A stretch of 64,000 bases of DNA from Mangrovihabitans endophyticus (GCF_014646155.1 NZ_BMMX01000018.1:62001-126000); one strand, 5' to 3'; shown: positions 8,592-17,154, counted from the first letter of the stretch. The notes: generated by a model from the sequence alone, not told the origin. Numbers and translations are program-made.

Positions 8592-8664
8592 CCGCGCCAG
8601 ACGCGCCGGTGGCTGCTACTCGGGCGGGTGCCGAGGTGACGGAATACCGAGGAGAGGGGGAATT

Positions 8665-9126
8665 GTGCGGGTTGCCCTGAGGCCGGCCAATGCCGCAGAG
8701 GCGGACACGCTGAGCCAACTGGCGCTCCGGTCCAAATCGCACTGGGGATACGACAAGCATTTCCTCGACGCCTGCCGAGCCGATTTGACGCTGTCGCCGG
8801 ACGAGATCGTCGCCCGAAGAGCCGTGGTCGCCGAGATCGCCGGTCAGGTCGTGGGGTTTTACACGCTGGACGGCGAACCTCCGGAAGGAGAGATCGGCAA
8901 CCTGTGGGTCGAGCCCACCCGGATGCGTCACGGAATCGGTCGGCTCCTGTGGCATCGGGCCGTGACGGCCGGCCGGGAAATCGGCTTCCGCAGTCTTCTC
9001 ATCGACGCAGATCCGCACGCGGAAGGCTTCTATCTCGCCATGGGCGCGGTCCGTGTCGGCGACAGCCCGTCATCCGCCATGCCGGGACGTTTACTACCGC
9101 GGCTGCGGGCGGTCGTTTCCGCGTAG
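8665..9126 (+). CDS. GNAT-family N-acetyltransferase
   Basis: A 153-residue single-domain acetyltransferase. The first strand and helix (LRPANAAEADTLSQLAL), the central VGFYTLDG strand, and the acetyl-CoA loop MRHGIGRLLWHRAV (R-x-x-G-I-G) are in order, followed by the beta-bulge strand SLLIDADPHAEGFYLAMGA. It starts at a GTG seven bases behind a strong GGAGAGGGGG ribosome site. The acceptor substrate is unknown. It stands alone, downstream of the XRE regulator by about 70 bases. Confidence 0.9.
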   Translation: MRVALRPANAAEADTLSQLALRSKSHWGYDKHFLDACRADLTLSPDEIVARRAVVAEIAGQVVGFYTLDGEPPEGEIGNLWVEPTRMRHGIGRLLWHRAVTAGREIGFRSLLIDADPHAEGFYLAMGAVRVGDSPSSAMPGRLLPRLRAVVSA

Positions 9127-9170
9127 CGATTCCACTGTCGGACCCCTCCGGAGGAGAGGCCGCGGCGATG

Positions 9171-9428
9171 TCACCAGCCCGCCGTGCCCGGGCCGCCCGT
9201 GAACGGGCGACGATGTCCGCCGTGATCCAGCCGCCGTAGAAGTCACCGTCCTGCGGTCGCACCAATTCGCCGTCGACCCGGCATTCGTCGACCCGGCTCG
9301 GAGAGAAGGCGACGGCTCCGGCGATCTCCTCGTACGCGGGCCCGCGATCTGGTCGCGGGGCACGTAGTAGACCGGCGGGTGCGAGGTCTCCAGGATCCAC
9401 CGGGAGCGGGCATCCGCGTGGCGCGGCG
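9171..9428 (-). pseudogene. decayed DUF427-family gene
   Basis: Read on the minus strand, three frames carry consecutive pieces of one DUF427 protein. The piece at about 9420-9340 reads WILETSHPPVYYVPRDQ. The next, in another frame from about 9340, reads GPAYEEIAGAVAF and RVDECRVDGELV... DFYGGWITADIV. A single missing G near 9205 then shifts to the frame reading GPFTGGPGTAGW followed by a stop at 9171, the usual C-terminus. The N-terminal strand and about 45 residues in the middle are missing. The gene is therefore dead: two frame changes and an internal deletion. It lies directly behind the MerR gene stop at 9431. Confidence 0.7.
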
Positions 9429-9430
9429 TG

Positions 9431-10210
9431 TCAGCCGGAGTGGCCGTCCAGCCGCTCCAGCTTCGTCCACCGGGCCCACCCGCGCTGGCGCATCAGGTCA
9501 CGCAGCCGCTCCAGGCGCGGGTAGGACTCCGCGGCGAAGGCGTCCATGAGGTCGTACGGCAGGTCGTCGTCCTCTTCCTGTTCGGACAGGCCGGCGGTGT
9601 ACGCCTCCTCGGAGAGCGCGGCCATGGTGTCGGCCACCCTCTCCAGCAGCGCATCGTTGTCGGCGTCGGCGTCGGCGAGCTCGGACAGCATCCGGTACAG
9701 CTCCACCACTCGCGGGTCGTTGAGCTGGGCGAACTTGTCCGGTATCCACTCGGCGATGCGATCGGGCCAGCGGGCGGCGATCAGGATCCACCCGTCCCGC
9801 TCGCCGTCCACCACACGCTGCGACACGCCGAGCTCACGGAGCCGGTCGAGGTAGTCGACCACCGGCGGCGGGAGCGCCAGACTGTCCCCGCCGGCGAGCT
9901 GTGCGACCTGCTTGCGACTGGCCTCCAGCCGTTCGATCTCGTCCCGCAGGTCGTCGTCGATCCGGCGGACGGCTTCGGCGAAGGCGGCCGGGTCGGCGTC
10001 GAGCATGTGGTTGACCCGCGACAGCGGAACGCCGGCGTTGGCCAGCACGCGGATCTTGATGAGGGACAGCACCGCGGTCGCGCCGTACGTGCGGTATCCG
10101 GACGCGTCGCGCTGCGGTTCGGGCAGCAGGCCGATCTGGTGATAGTGCCGCACCGCCCGCACCGTGACGCCGGCGTAGGCCGCCAGTTGACCGATTGTCA
10201 GCATGCTCAC
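9431..10210 (-). CDS. MerR-family transcriptional regulator
   Basis: A 259-residue regulator. The N-terminal winged helix has the MerR pattern LTIGQLAAYAGVTVRAVRHYHQIGLLPEP and GYRTYG (residues 3-45; pieces quoted separately), then a dimer helix. The long C-terminal half (about 110-259) resembles the TipAS-like/antibiotic-sensing region in size but I cannot assign a ligand. It starts at a GTG (10210) or ATG (10204). It is the last gene of the ABC transporter operon, 39 bases after the permease stop, and a MerR-type operator sits before the first gene, so autoregulated control of drug export is the natural reading. Confidence 0.9.
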   Translation of the reverse strand: MSMLTIGQLAAYAGVTVRAVRHYHQIGLLPEPQRDASGYRTYGATAVLSLIKIRVLANAGVPLSRVNHMLDADPAAFAEAVRRIDDDLRDEIERLEASRKQVAQLAGGDSLALPPPVVDYLDRLRELGVSQRVVDGERDGWILIAARWPDRIAEWIPDKFAQLNDPRVVELYRMLSELADADADNDALLERVADTMAALSEEAYTAGLSEQEEDDDLPYDLMDAFAAESYPRLERLRDLMRQRGWARWTKLERLDGHSG

Positions 10211-10249
10211 GATCCTGCCCTCGGCTCGTCCGCGCCGTACCGGACCGGC

Positions 10250-11011
10250 TCAGGAGATCTTGCGACGGTACGCGAAACCGGCCAGCACGTACGCCACGAG
10301 GAGCAGGCCCACGCACCAGGCAAGAGCGATCCAGATGTCGTTGCCGACCGGTTGCTGGGTGAACAGGTTCCGGATCGCGTTGACGATGGACGTGACCGGC
10401 TGGTGGTCGGCGAAGGCGCGTACCGGTCCGGGCATGGACGCGGTGGGTACGAACGCCGAACTGACGAACGGCAGGAAGATCAGCGGGTAGGAGAACGCCC
10501 CCGCGCCGTCCACCGACTTCGCGGTCAGGCCCGGGATGATCGCCAGCCAGGTCAGCGCCAGGGTCACCAGGATCAGGAGGCCCGCCACCGCGAGCCAGGC
10601 CAGCACCCCTGCGCCGGTGCGGAAACCCATGAGGAGGGCGACGAGCGTCACGAGCACGAGCGAGATCAGGTTGGCCACCAGCGAGGTCAGCACGTGCGCC
10701 CACAGCACGCCCGCGCGGGCGATCGGCATCGATTGGAAACGTTCGAAGATCCCGCCCTGCATGTCGAAGAACAGCCGGACCGCCGTGTACGCGATGCCGG
10801 ACGCGATGGTGATGAGCAGGATGCCGGGAAGCATGTAGTTCACGTACGAGACCGCCCCGGTGTCGATCGCGCCACCGAACACGTAGACGAACATCAGCAT
10901 GATGGCGATCGGCGTGATCGCGGTCGTGATGATGGTGTCCAGGCTGCGGGTGACGTGGCGCAGGGTGCGCCCGGTCAGCACCGCGGTGTCGGCGAACAAG
11001 TGCGTGCCCAT
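10250..11011 (-). CDS. ABC-2 type drug export permease
   Basis: A 253-residue membrane subunit with six hydrophobic segments and the ABC-2 family layout of DrrB-like daunorubicin/doxorubicin exporters: a cytoplasmic N-terminus (LFADTAVLTGRTLRHVTRSLD), first segment ITPIAIMLMFVYVFGGAI, then FFDMQGGIFERFQSMPIARA, the conserved cytoplasmic coupling loop. It begins seven bases after the stop of the ATPase gene, and the two would form a two-component exporter. The substrate is unknown. Confidence 0.92.
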   Translation of the reverse strand: MGTHLFADTAVLTGRTLRHVTRSLDTIITTAITPIAIMLMFVYVFGGAIDTGAVSYVNYMLPGILLITIASGIAYTAVRLFFDMQGGIFERFQSMPIARAGVLWAHVLTSLVANLISLVLVTLVALLMGFRTGAGVLAWLAVAGLLILVTLALTWLAIIPGLTAKSVDGAGAFSYPLIFLPFVSSAFVPTASMPGPVRAFADHQPVTSIVNAIRNLFTQQPVGNDIWIALAWCVGLLLVAYVLAGFAYRRKIS

Positions 11012-11018
11012 GGCTTGT

Positions 11019-11804
11019 CTACTTCCCGTCCGAGCCGACGACCGCGAAGAAGACCTCTTCGAGGGTCGGCTGCTTTTCCACGTATTCCACCTTGGCGGGC
11101 GGCAACAGTTGTTTGAGCTCGGCCAGGGTGCCGTCGACGATGATCCGGCCCTGGTGCAGGATCGCGATCCGGTCGGCGAGTTGTTCCGCCTCCTCCAGGT
11201 ATTGCGTGGTGAGCAGCACGGTTGTGCCGCCGCGGGCGAGTTCCCGGACCGCCTGCCACACCTCCACGCGCGCCTGCGGGTCCAGCCCGGTCGTCGGCTC
11301 GTCGAGGAAGACGACCGGCGGTTCACCGATGAGGCTCATCGCGATGTCCAGACGGCGGCGCATCCCGCCGGAGTACGTCGCGACCCGCCGTCCGGCCGCC
11401 TCGGTCAGCGAAAAGCGCCGCAGCAGGGCGTCCGCGATGGCGCCGGGCTTGCCGAGGTGACGCAGCCGGGCGACCAGGACGAGGTTCTCCCGGCCGCTGA
11501 GGATTTCGTCGACTGCCGCGAACTGACCGGTGAGGCTGATGGACTCGCGCACCTCGGCGGCCTGCGTCGCAACGTCGAACCCGTTGACGCGGGCGGTTCC
11601 GCCGTCCGCCTTGAGCAACGTGGCCAAAATCCGCACCATCGTGGTCTTGCCGGCGCCGTTCGACCCGAGCAGGGCGAACACGCTTCCCCGCGCCACGTCG
11701 AGATCGACGCCCCGCAGCACCGACACGTGTTTGAACGATTTCTGCAGCCCCCGCACCGTGACGGCGGGGCCCGGCTCCGGATCGGTCGCCCGAGGACTCG
11801 TCAT
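11019..11804 (-). CDS. ABC transporter ATP-binding protein, DrrA-like
   Basis: A 261-residue nucleotide-binding subunit. Walker A is GSNGAGKTT, the Q-loop SLTGQFAAVDEILSG is typical of the DrrA drug-resistance branch, the signature is YSGGMRRRLDIA, Walker B VVFLDEPTTGLD, and the switch region TTQYLEEAEQLADRI. The C-terminal extension KVEYVEKQPTLEEVFF is also a DrrA feature. I start at the ATG at 11804 because the MerR-type promoter upstream would place the transcript start almost exactly there (leaderless). An in-frame ATG at 11816 is the alternative. First gene of a three-gene operon with the permease and MerR. Confidence 0.92.
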   Translation of the reverse strand: MTSPRATDPEPGPAVTVRGLQKSFKHVSVLRGVDLDVARGSVFALLGSNGAGKTTMVRILATLLKADGGTARVNGFDVATQAAEVRESISLTGQFAAVDEILSGRENLVLVARLRHLGKPGAIADALLRRFSLTEAAGRRVATYSGGMRRRLDIAMSLIGEPPVVFLDEPTTGLDPQARVEVWQAVRELARGGTTVLLTTQYLEEAEQLADRIAILHQGRIIVDGTLAELKQLLPPAKVEYVEKQPTLEEVFFAVVGSDGK

Positions 11805-11811
11805 GCCGGCA

Positions 11812-11843
11812 AGCATGGAGGGTTGACGCTACGTCAGGGTCAA
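11812..11843 (-). promoter_or_regulatory. MerR-type operator-promoter
   Basis: On the minus strand TTGACCCT (11843-11836) and AGCGTCAA (11830-11823) form a near-perfect dyad (7 of 8 pairs) around GACGT. This is the pattern of TipA/BmrR-class MerR operators, which sit between the promoter elements. TTGACC serves as -35 and CATGCT (11817-11812) as -10, about 20 bp apart; the over-long spacer is the hallmark of MerR-activated promoters. The transcript would begin at about 11804. Confidence 0.65.
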
Positions 11844-11888
11844 GCCCCGCCGGCCGCACGGCCCGCGCATGCTGGCTACGCTGGCACA

Positions 11889-12269
11889 ATGCCGTTGACC
11901 GAGGAGATCGTCCGCAGCCGGTACATCAGCCTGACCACCTATCGCAAGGACGGCACGCCGGTCGCCACGCCGGTCTGGCACGTGCCGCACGACGAGGAGC
12001 TGTGGATGGTGACCGAGGCGGCCTCCGGCAAGGTCAAGCGGATCCGGAACAATCCGCGGGTACGCCTGGCCCCGTGCTCCGCGCGTGGGACGGTCGCCAC
12101 GGACGCGCCGAGCCTGACCGGGACCGCGCGGCTGCTGGACGACGACCGGACGGCCGAGGCACGGCGGATGCTGGCCCACCGGTACGTCATGTCTCGGGTG
12201 GGCAACGGGTTGGCGCGCCTGCTGCGACTGCGCCGCCCGCCGATGATCGGCATCATCGTGTCGTTCTGA
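11889..12269 (+). CDS. PPOX-class F420-dependent protein
   Basis: A 126-residue split-beta-barrel protein. RYISLTTYRKDGTPVATPVWHVPHDEELWM is its first half in pieces: ISLTTYRKDG then PVATPVW, the pattern of small actinobacterial PPOX/F420H2-dependent reductases; KVKRIRNNPRVRLAP and GTARLL follow. Members bind F420, FMN or heme and reduce diverse substrates, so the exact activity is open. It starts at the ATG at 11889 and diverges from the ABC operon with only about 70 bases between, so part of its promoter may overlap the MerR operator. Confidence 0.88.
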   Translation: MPLTEEIVRSRYISLTTYRKDGTPVATPVWHVPHDEELWMVTEAASGKVKRIRNNPRVRLAPCSARGTVATDAPSLTGTARLLDDDRTAEARRMLAHRYVMSRVGNGLARLLRLRRPPMIGIIVSF

Positions 12270-12406
12270 CCCCGCGGCGGGTGTAGCGAGCTCGGAGTCC
12301 CTCAAGCCCATGGCTGAACCTTTCACCGTGGCGAGGCCGGCTGACGCCGCCGCTGGTCGACGGCGCGAAACCGACGGGCTCGATGCTTGGTTGGCAAAGG
12401 TTCACC

Positions 12407-13318
12407 ATGTCTGTGGTCCATGCCCGCATCGGCATGCTCGTCGCGGCCACCGCATGCTGGGGTGCGGGCACCGTGGTGAGCAAACACCTGCTCGGCTCCG
12501 TGGAGCCGCTCACCCTGCTGCCGGTCCAGTTGGCCGCGAGTTGTCTCTTCCTGCTAGCAGCGGTGTCCCTCGGCACGGCGAGAGTCGCCCGGCCGCGGCA
12601 CGCGGCGTGGTTCGCCGCCCTCGGGATGCTCAATCCCGGCCTGGCCTATGCTCTCGGGCTCCTGGGCCTCACCTCCGTCACGGCGAGCATGTCGGTGCTC
12701 CTGTGGGCTGTCGAGCCGGTGTTGATCCTCGTCCTGGCCGCCGGCCTGTTGCGTGAACGGGTGCCGCTGGCGGTGGCCGCAGCGGTCGGATCCGCGGTCA
12801 TCGGTGTCGTCTTCGTCGTGTACCGGCCCGGCGCGACCGGTGATGCCGCCGGTGTCGCGCTCACCCTGGCCGCGGTCGGGGCGTGCGCCCTCTACACCAT
12901 CCTGACCAGGCGTTTATCGTTCGACGACGCCTCGTTGACGGTCGTCCTCGTCCAGCAGATCGCCGCGCTGGGATTCGCCGTCGTGCTGGCGACGGTCTGG
13001 CAGGCCGCCGGTGGCGTGGGGTGGTCGACCGCGTCGATGACTGCCGGCACCTGGTTCGGGGCCGCGGCCTCGGGAGTCCTCTACTACGGGGCGGCGTTCT
13101 GGTTCTACCTGGCCGGGCTCCGCGCGGGCCCGGCCTGGGCGGCGGGCGGGCTGCTGCCGTTGGTCCCGGTGTTCGGACTGGCCTTCGCCTCGCTCGCCGG
13201 CGAGCGGCTCGAACTGCGGCAATGGCTCGGTGCGGCGCTCGTGATCGCGGCCACCCTCGGCGTGTCGATGCGCCGTGGCCCGGGTCGGCGAGACGAACCG
13301 GCGCATCGATCGCCTTGA
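12407..13318 (+). CDS. EamA/DMT-family transporter
   Basis: A 303-residue integral membrane protein with ten hydrophobic segments forming two EamA repeats (about 10-140 and 150-290), each with the family's short first half. The drug/metabolite transporter family exports amino acids, nucleotides, sugars or drugs; the substrate here is unknown. The start at 12407 is preceded by AAAGG at a good distance; an earlier in-frame ATG at 12383 lacks one. The charged tail (RRGPGRRDE) is cytoplasmic. It stands between the PPOX and peptidase genes, same strand, with no clear operon link. Confidence 0.9.
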   Translation: MSVVHARIGMLVAATACWGAGTVVSKHLLGSVEPLTLLPVQLAASCLFLLAAVSLGTARVARPRHAAWFAALGMLNPGLAYALGLLGLTSVTASMSVLLWAVEPVLILVLAAGLLRERVPLAVAAAVGSAVIGVVFVVYRPGATGDAAGVALTLAAVGACALYTILTRRLSFDDASLTVVLVQQIAALGFAVVLATVWQAAGGVGWSTASMTAGTWFGAAASGVLYYGAAFWFYLAGLRAGPAWAAGGLLPLVPVFGLAFASLAGERLELRQWLGAALVIAATLGVSMRRGPGRRDEPAHRSP

Positions 13319-13350
13319 CTGTGTCGGCGAGTCGCGGAAACGTGCGCGCC

Positions 13351-14376
13351 ATGACGATCTCTCGCCGTACGTTCATCGCCGCGGCCGCTGCGGGGGCGGG
13401 TGCCGCCGCGTCCGACTCTCCGGCGCGGGCAGACGACCGATCCGAGGTCCGCGCGCCGGCGCTGCGGCCCGGCGACCGGGTCCGGGTGATCGCCCCGGCC
13501 GGGATCCCGGACGCCCGGCTCGCCCGCGGCATCGAGATCCTGGAGGGTTTCGGCCTGGCAGTCGAGCCTGGCGATCATCTGTACGACCGGTACGGCTACC
13601 TGGCCGGCACCGACGAGGCCCGGCTGGCCGACCTCAACGCGGCGTTCCGCGACCCCGGCGTGCGAGGTGTCTTCGCGGCCCGCGGCGGCTACGGCACCCA
13701 GCGCGTGGTGGACCGGCTCGACCTGGACGCGGTCCGCCGAGACCCGCGCGTGTTCGTCGGTTTCAGTGACCTGACCGTGCTGTGCGGCCGGTTGTGGACC
13801 GGCGCGCGGCTGGTCAGCTTCTACGGTCCGCTGATGAACTGGACCGACGCGCGCACCGGCCCGGCCGAGATCGAGTCACTGCGCACGGCGGTCATGACGA
13901 CCGAACCGATCGTGCTGACCAGCGACCCGGCCGAGCCCAGCGCCGCGGTCGCCGCCCCCGGCGTGGCGAGCGGGCCGTTGCTCGGCGGCAACCTGAGCAT
14001 GCTGCAGGCCGGCGTGGGCACGCCCGACCTGCCCGGCCTGCGCGGCGCGATCCTGCTGTTCGAGGACACCGACGAGGCCGCGTACAGCTACGACCGCATG
14101 CTGACGCAGATGATCCGTGCGGATGCGCTGCGCCACATCGCCGGGGTGGCGATCGGCCAGTTCACCAACGCCCCGGTCGTCAGCGGTCAGTGGACCGCGG
14201 CGCAGGCGGTGCAGGATCGGCTGGGTGGCCTGGGCGTGCCGATTCTGGGCGGCCTGCGCATCGGGCACGGCAACGGCCAGCTCACCGTCCCGCTCGGCGC
14301 CCGCGCGACCATCGACAGCACCGCCGGGACGCTGACCGTCGAGCCGGGCGTCCGGGAACCCGGACACGGCCCGTAG
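13351..14376 (+). CDS. Tat-exported S66 LD-carboxypeptidase-like protein
   Basis: A 341-residue protein with a twin-arginine leader (SRRTFIAAAAAGAGAAA, residues 4-20) and then a peptidase S66 fold. GDRVRVIAPAG opens the domain, GVFAARGGYGTQR follows, the nucleophile is the Ser of GFSDLT, the acid lies in LLFEDTDEAAY and the His in RIGHGNGQLTVPLG. This is the complete Ser-Glu-His set of LD-carboxypeptidases, which trim tetrapeptide stems of peptidoglycan or act on microcin C-like nucleotide peptides. The export signal suggests work on the cell wall. The start is the ATG at 13351, giving an intact leader. Confidence 0.88.
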   Translation: MTISRRTFIAAAAAGAGAAASDSPARADDRSEVRAPALRPGDRVRVIAPAGIPDARLARGIEILEGFGLAVEPGDHLYDRYGYLAGTDEARLADLNAAFRDPGVRGVFAARGGYGTQRVVDRLDLDAVRRDPRVFVGFSDLTVLCGRLWTGARLVSFYGPLMNWTDARTGPAEIESLRTAVMTTEPIVLTSDPAEPSAAVAAPGVASGPLLGGNLSMLQAGVGTPDLPGLRGAILLFEDTDEAAYSYDRMLTQMIRADALRHIAGVAIGQFTNAPVVSGQWTAAQAVQDRLGGLGVPILGGLRIGHGNGQLTVPLGARATIDSTAGTLTVEPGVREPGHGP

Positions 14377-14492
14377 CCCGGTTCAGCCGGTCGCGCGTAC
14401 GCCGGAAAGGTCGCGTAGCTTGCCGGCGCATCGTCGACCAGCTCTTCGCCTGGGAACCGGACGTGTAGGGTCGCCGCTGCCCACCGATACCG

Positions 14493-14525
14493 GGAGAGAT
14501 AAGGATCTCTCCACCGTCCTATAGT
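14493..14525 (+). promoter_or_regulatory. palindrome and -10 box before the PQQ-propeller gene
   Basis: GGAGAGAT (14493-14500), four bases, then ATCTCTCC (14505-14512) is a perfect 8-bp dyad. TATAGT (14520-14525) follows as a good -10 element. The dyad covers the -35 zone of the promoter for the secreted protein at 14562, so a repressor site is the best reading. A transcript hairpin is the alternative. Confidence 0.5.
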
Positions 14526-14561
14526 GACCGCGACGACTGTCCCCGGACAGAAAGCGATCAC

Positions 14562-16151
14562 ATGAGCCGCTTCCCGTTGCGTCCGATCACCGTCCTCGTC
14601 GCCCTGCTCCCACTGATCGCCGGGCCCGCCATCCCGGCCGACGCGGGCGGCGCCGGCCACAGCGCCCGGCGCGGCGACTGGCCGACCTGGCAGGGCGACC
14701 TCGCCGGCTCTCGGCACAACCCGGCGGAACACATGATCACCGCCCGCACCGCCGGGCGGCTGAAACTGAAGTGGGCGTTCGCCTATCCGAAGTCCGACCT
14801 TCCGGTGAAGAGCCAGCCGGCGGTGGTCGGCGGGGGCATCTATCTCGGCGGCCCGGACGGCATGTTCTACGCCCTGGACGCCACCACCGGCGCGACGCGA
14901 TGGACCTTCGCCTTGTCCAGCGTGGACCCGAAGGCGGGCGGCGCCTTCGTGCTGGACGGTCCGGCGGTCGCCCGCGGGAAGGTGTACTTCGGCGACAGCC
15001 GCGGCTATGTCTACGCCCTCGACCAGCGCACCGGCCGCCTGCGGTGGGCCCGCGACACCGAAGACCACCCGGCCGGGCTGCACACCAGTTCGCCGCTGTA
15101 CTACCGCGGGAAGATCTACATCGGAGCATCCAGCGGGGAGAACAGCGGCGACGAGAATTCGCCGTGCTGCTCCTTCCGCGGGCACCTCGACGCGCTCGAC
15201 GCCGACACCGGCGCCCTCACCTGGCGGTACTGGACCGTTCCGGAGCCCCAGCAGGTCGGCACCTGGCCGAGCGGCGCGCCCCGCTACGAGCCGTCCGGGG
15301 GCGGCGTCTGGAGCTCCCCGGTGATCGACCCGGCCACCGGCACCCTCTACGTCGGGACCGGGCAGAACTACACCGGCAGCGCCGGTGACTTCGACTCGCT
15401 GCTGGCCCTGGACGCCCGCACCGGCGCGGTGCGCTGGAAACAGCAGGTCACCGACGCGGACACCTGGCGCAGCCTGTGCAACGCTCCGGACGCCGAGGGC
15501 TACTGCCCCGGCCTGCACGACGGCACCGCCCTGGACTTCGACATCGGCGCCACGCCCAACGTGTTCCGGGTGCGCGGTCGCACCCTGGTCGGAGTCGGCC
15601 AGAAGAGCGGCGTCTACCACGTCTTCGACGCCGCCACCGGTACGGTCGTCTGGCGCCGCCAACTGTCCGTGCCGCTGCCCAACGGCGGCATCAGCGGCAT
15701 CCAGTGGGGCACCAGTTACGACGGCCACCGGTTGTACGCGGCGACGTATTTCGCCAACCCGGGCACCCTGTTCGCGCTGAACCCGGCCGACGGGCGGGTG
15801 CTGTGGCAGACACCCGATCCGGCGGACGGCTGCACCACCGGCGGCGCCGCGGCCTTCCCCGAGGTGTGCACGCTCGCGCACACCCCCGCGGTGACGACCA
15901 CCCCGGGCGTCGTCTACGAAGGCAGCAACGACGGCAAGATGCGCGCGTACTCGGCCCGCACCGGCGCGATCCTCTGGACGTACGACACGATCCGCGAGTT
16001 CGCCGGGGTGAACGGCCGGACCGGCTACGGCAGCGCCCTGTCGGGCAGCGGCGGGGCGGTGGTGGCGCACGGCATGCTGTACGTCCAGGCCGGCTACTAC
16101 CCCTTCTATCCGAGCGAGTACGGCAATGTGCTGCTCGCCTTCGGCCTGTAG
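14562..16151 (+). CDS. secreted PQQ-type beta-propeller dehydrogenase-like protein
   Basis: A 529-residue protein with a Sec signal peptide (about 1-28, ending near AGPAIPADAGG) followed by an eight-bladed propeller of PQQ/WD-like tryptophan-docking repeats: YALDATTGATRWTF, YALDQRTGRLRWA, DALDADTGALTWRYW, LALDARTGAVRWKQ, HVFDAATGTVVWRR, FALNPADGRVLWQ, RAYSARTGAILWTYD. A vicinal Cys-Cys pair in NSPCCSFRG matches the disulfide ring beside PQQ in quinoprotein alcohol and polyvinyl-alcohol dehydrogenases. No cytochrome c domain (CxxCH) is present, so an external acceptor would be needed. The enzyme probably oxidises alcohols outside the cell; whether it binds PQQ is inference. Confidence 0.82.
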   Translation: MSRFPLRPITVLVALLPLIAGPAIPADAGGAGHSARRGDWPTWQGDLAGSRHNPAEHMITARTAGRLKLKWAFAYPKSDLPVKSQPAVVGGGIYLGGPDGMFYALDATTGATRWTFALSSVDPKAGGAFVLDGPAVARGKVYFGDSRGYVYALDQRTGRLRWARDTEDHPAGLHTSSPLYYRGKIYIGASSGENSGDENSPCCSFRGHLDALDADTGALTWRYWTVPEPQQVGTWPSGAPRYEPSGGGVWSSPVIDPATGTLYVGTGQNYTGSAGDFDSLLALDARTGAVRWKQQVTDADTWRSLCNAPDAEGYCPGLHDGTALDFDIGATPNVFRVRGRTLVGVGQKSGVYHVFDAATGTVVWRRQLSVPLPNGGISGIQWGTSYDGHRLYAATYFANPGTLFALNPADGRVLWQTPDPADGCTTGGAAAFPEVCTLAHTPAVTTTPGVVYEGSNDGKMRAYSARTGAILWTYDTIREFAGVNGRTGYGSALSGSGGAVVAHGMLYVQAGYYPFYPSEYGNVLLAFGL

Positions 16152-16170
16152 CCGCGGTCGTGCAGCACCG

Positions 16171-17154
16171 TCATCCGACCCGTTGGCGGATCTCGGGCAG
16201 CGTGCAACCGTATTCGTCGTCCGACTCGTCGGTGCAGAAGAAGGGGTAGTCCGGCGAACGCGGCGGCATGATGGTCACGGAGGTGGCCGATCCGGTACCC
16301 GGGAAGCGGAAGGTGTCGCTGTCCTCGTCGAGCCGCAGCGTGACGCTCTGCTGTTCGCTTCCGTACTGCAGGGTGGCCGCCAGCATCCCCCGGTATTCGT
16401 CGTCGCCGCCGATGAGATCGACGATCAGGACCCCGCCCTCGCCAGGAGCGAGGCTGAACGAGAAGGCGGAACCCGGTAACGCCTCATCCGTGTCACTTGG
16501 TCCGAACTCGACTCTCCCCCCGTCGGCGAGATCGATGGTGACCTCGACGATGTCGTCGCTTCCCGCGCTCGGGCAGGAGAACCAGATCACCGGCTCGGCG
16601 GGTCGATCGGTCAATGCCTCGACGCGCAGATCGGAGAGATGCAGGTTGACGCCCGTGGTTCCGGCGTTGCGTATCCGCACGAGATTGGACAGGCTCGCCG
16701 TGCGGTGACGCCTGAGCCACCGCATCATCTCGTCGTCACAGAATCCGTTGTTGTCGCTGCTCACCGGAAAGCCGGCGAGGTCGACGTCCGGCGGGAGTGC
16801 GAAAAGCCCCGTGTTGTCGCCGGGATAGAATTCGGCCGACTGACGAAAGTAGTCGATGCCTTCCGCCGCCGGCGGTGTCTCGTTCTGCACGCATGTGACG
16901 CTGTTTCCCGATCCCTGCGCGTTGCAGTCCCCCGTGGCCTGCTGCCCCCGCTCCGCCGGGACGTCACCGGATCCCGTTGACGAGCGGTGCGCCTCACCGG
17001 GGCCGGGCTGGTCCGGATGAGCCGGTACGGCAAACGTCAGCACCACCGTCAGGACCGCCGCGATGCCGGAGATCCCCAGCCACCATTTGTGCGTCAGCGC
17101 GAGGCCGGCGATCCGATGCAGTCGTCCATGAGCGGGACGTCGGCCGGTGCTCAT
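16171..17154 (-). CDS. hypothetical membrane-anchored secreted protein
   Basis: A 327-residue protein with one N-terminal hydrophobic segment (about 20-42, WWLGISGIAAVLTVVLTFAV) after a basic cytoplasmic tail, so type II anchored or secreted. The outer part has six Cys residues, a Ser/Thr/Pro-rich stretch, and a beta-rich end with acidic runs; I recognise no family. The start at 17154 has GAGGA six bases upstream, better than the GTG eight codons earlier. It converges on the PQQ-propeller gene with 19 bases between the stops and diverges from the hydrolase at 17357. Confidence 0.7.
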   Translation of the reverse strand: MSTGRRPAHGRLHRIAGLALTHKWWLGISGIAAVLTVVLTFAVPAHPDQPGPGEAHRSSTGSGDVPAERGQQATGDCNAQGSGNSVTCVQNETPPAAEGIDYFRQSAEFYPGDNTGLFALPPDVDLAGFPVSSDNNGFCDDEMMRWLRRHRTASLSNLVRIRNAGTTGVNLHLSDLRVEALTDRPAEPVIWFSCPSAGSDDIVEVTIDLADGGRVEFGPSDTDEALPGSAFSFSLAPGEGGVLIVDLIGGDDEYRGMLAATLQYGSEQQSVTLRLDEDSDTFRFPGTGSATSVTIMPPRSPDYPFFCTDESDDEYGCTLPEIRQRVG

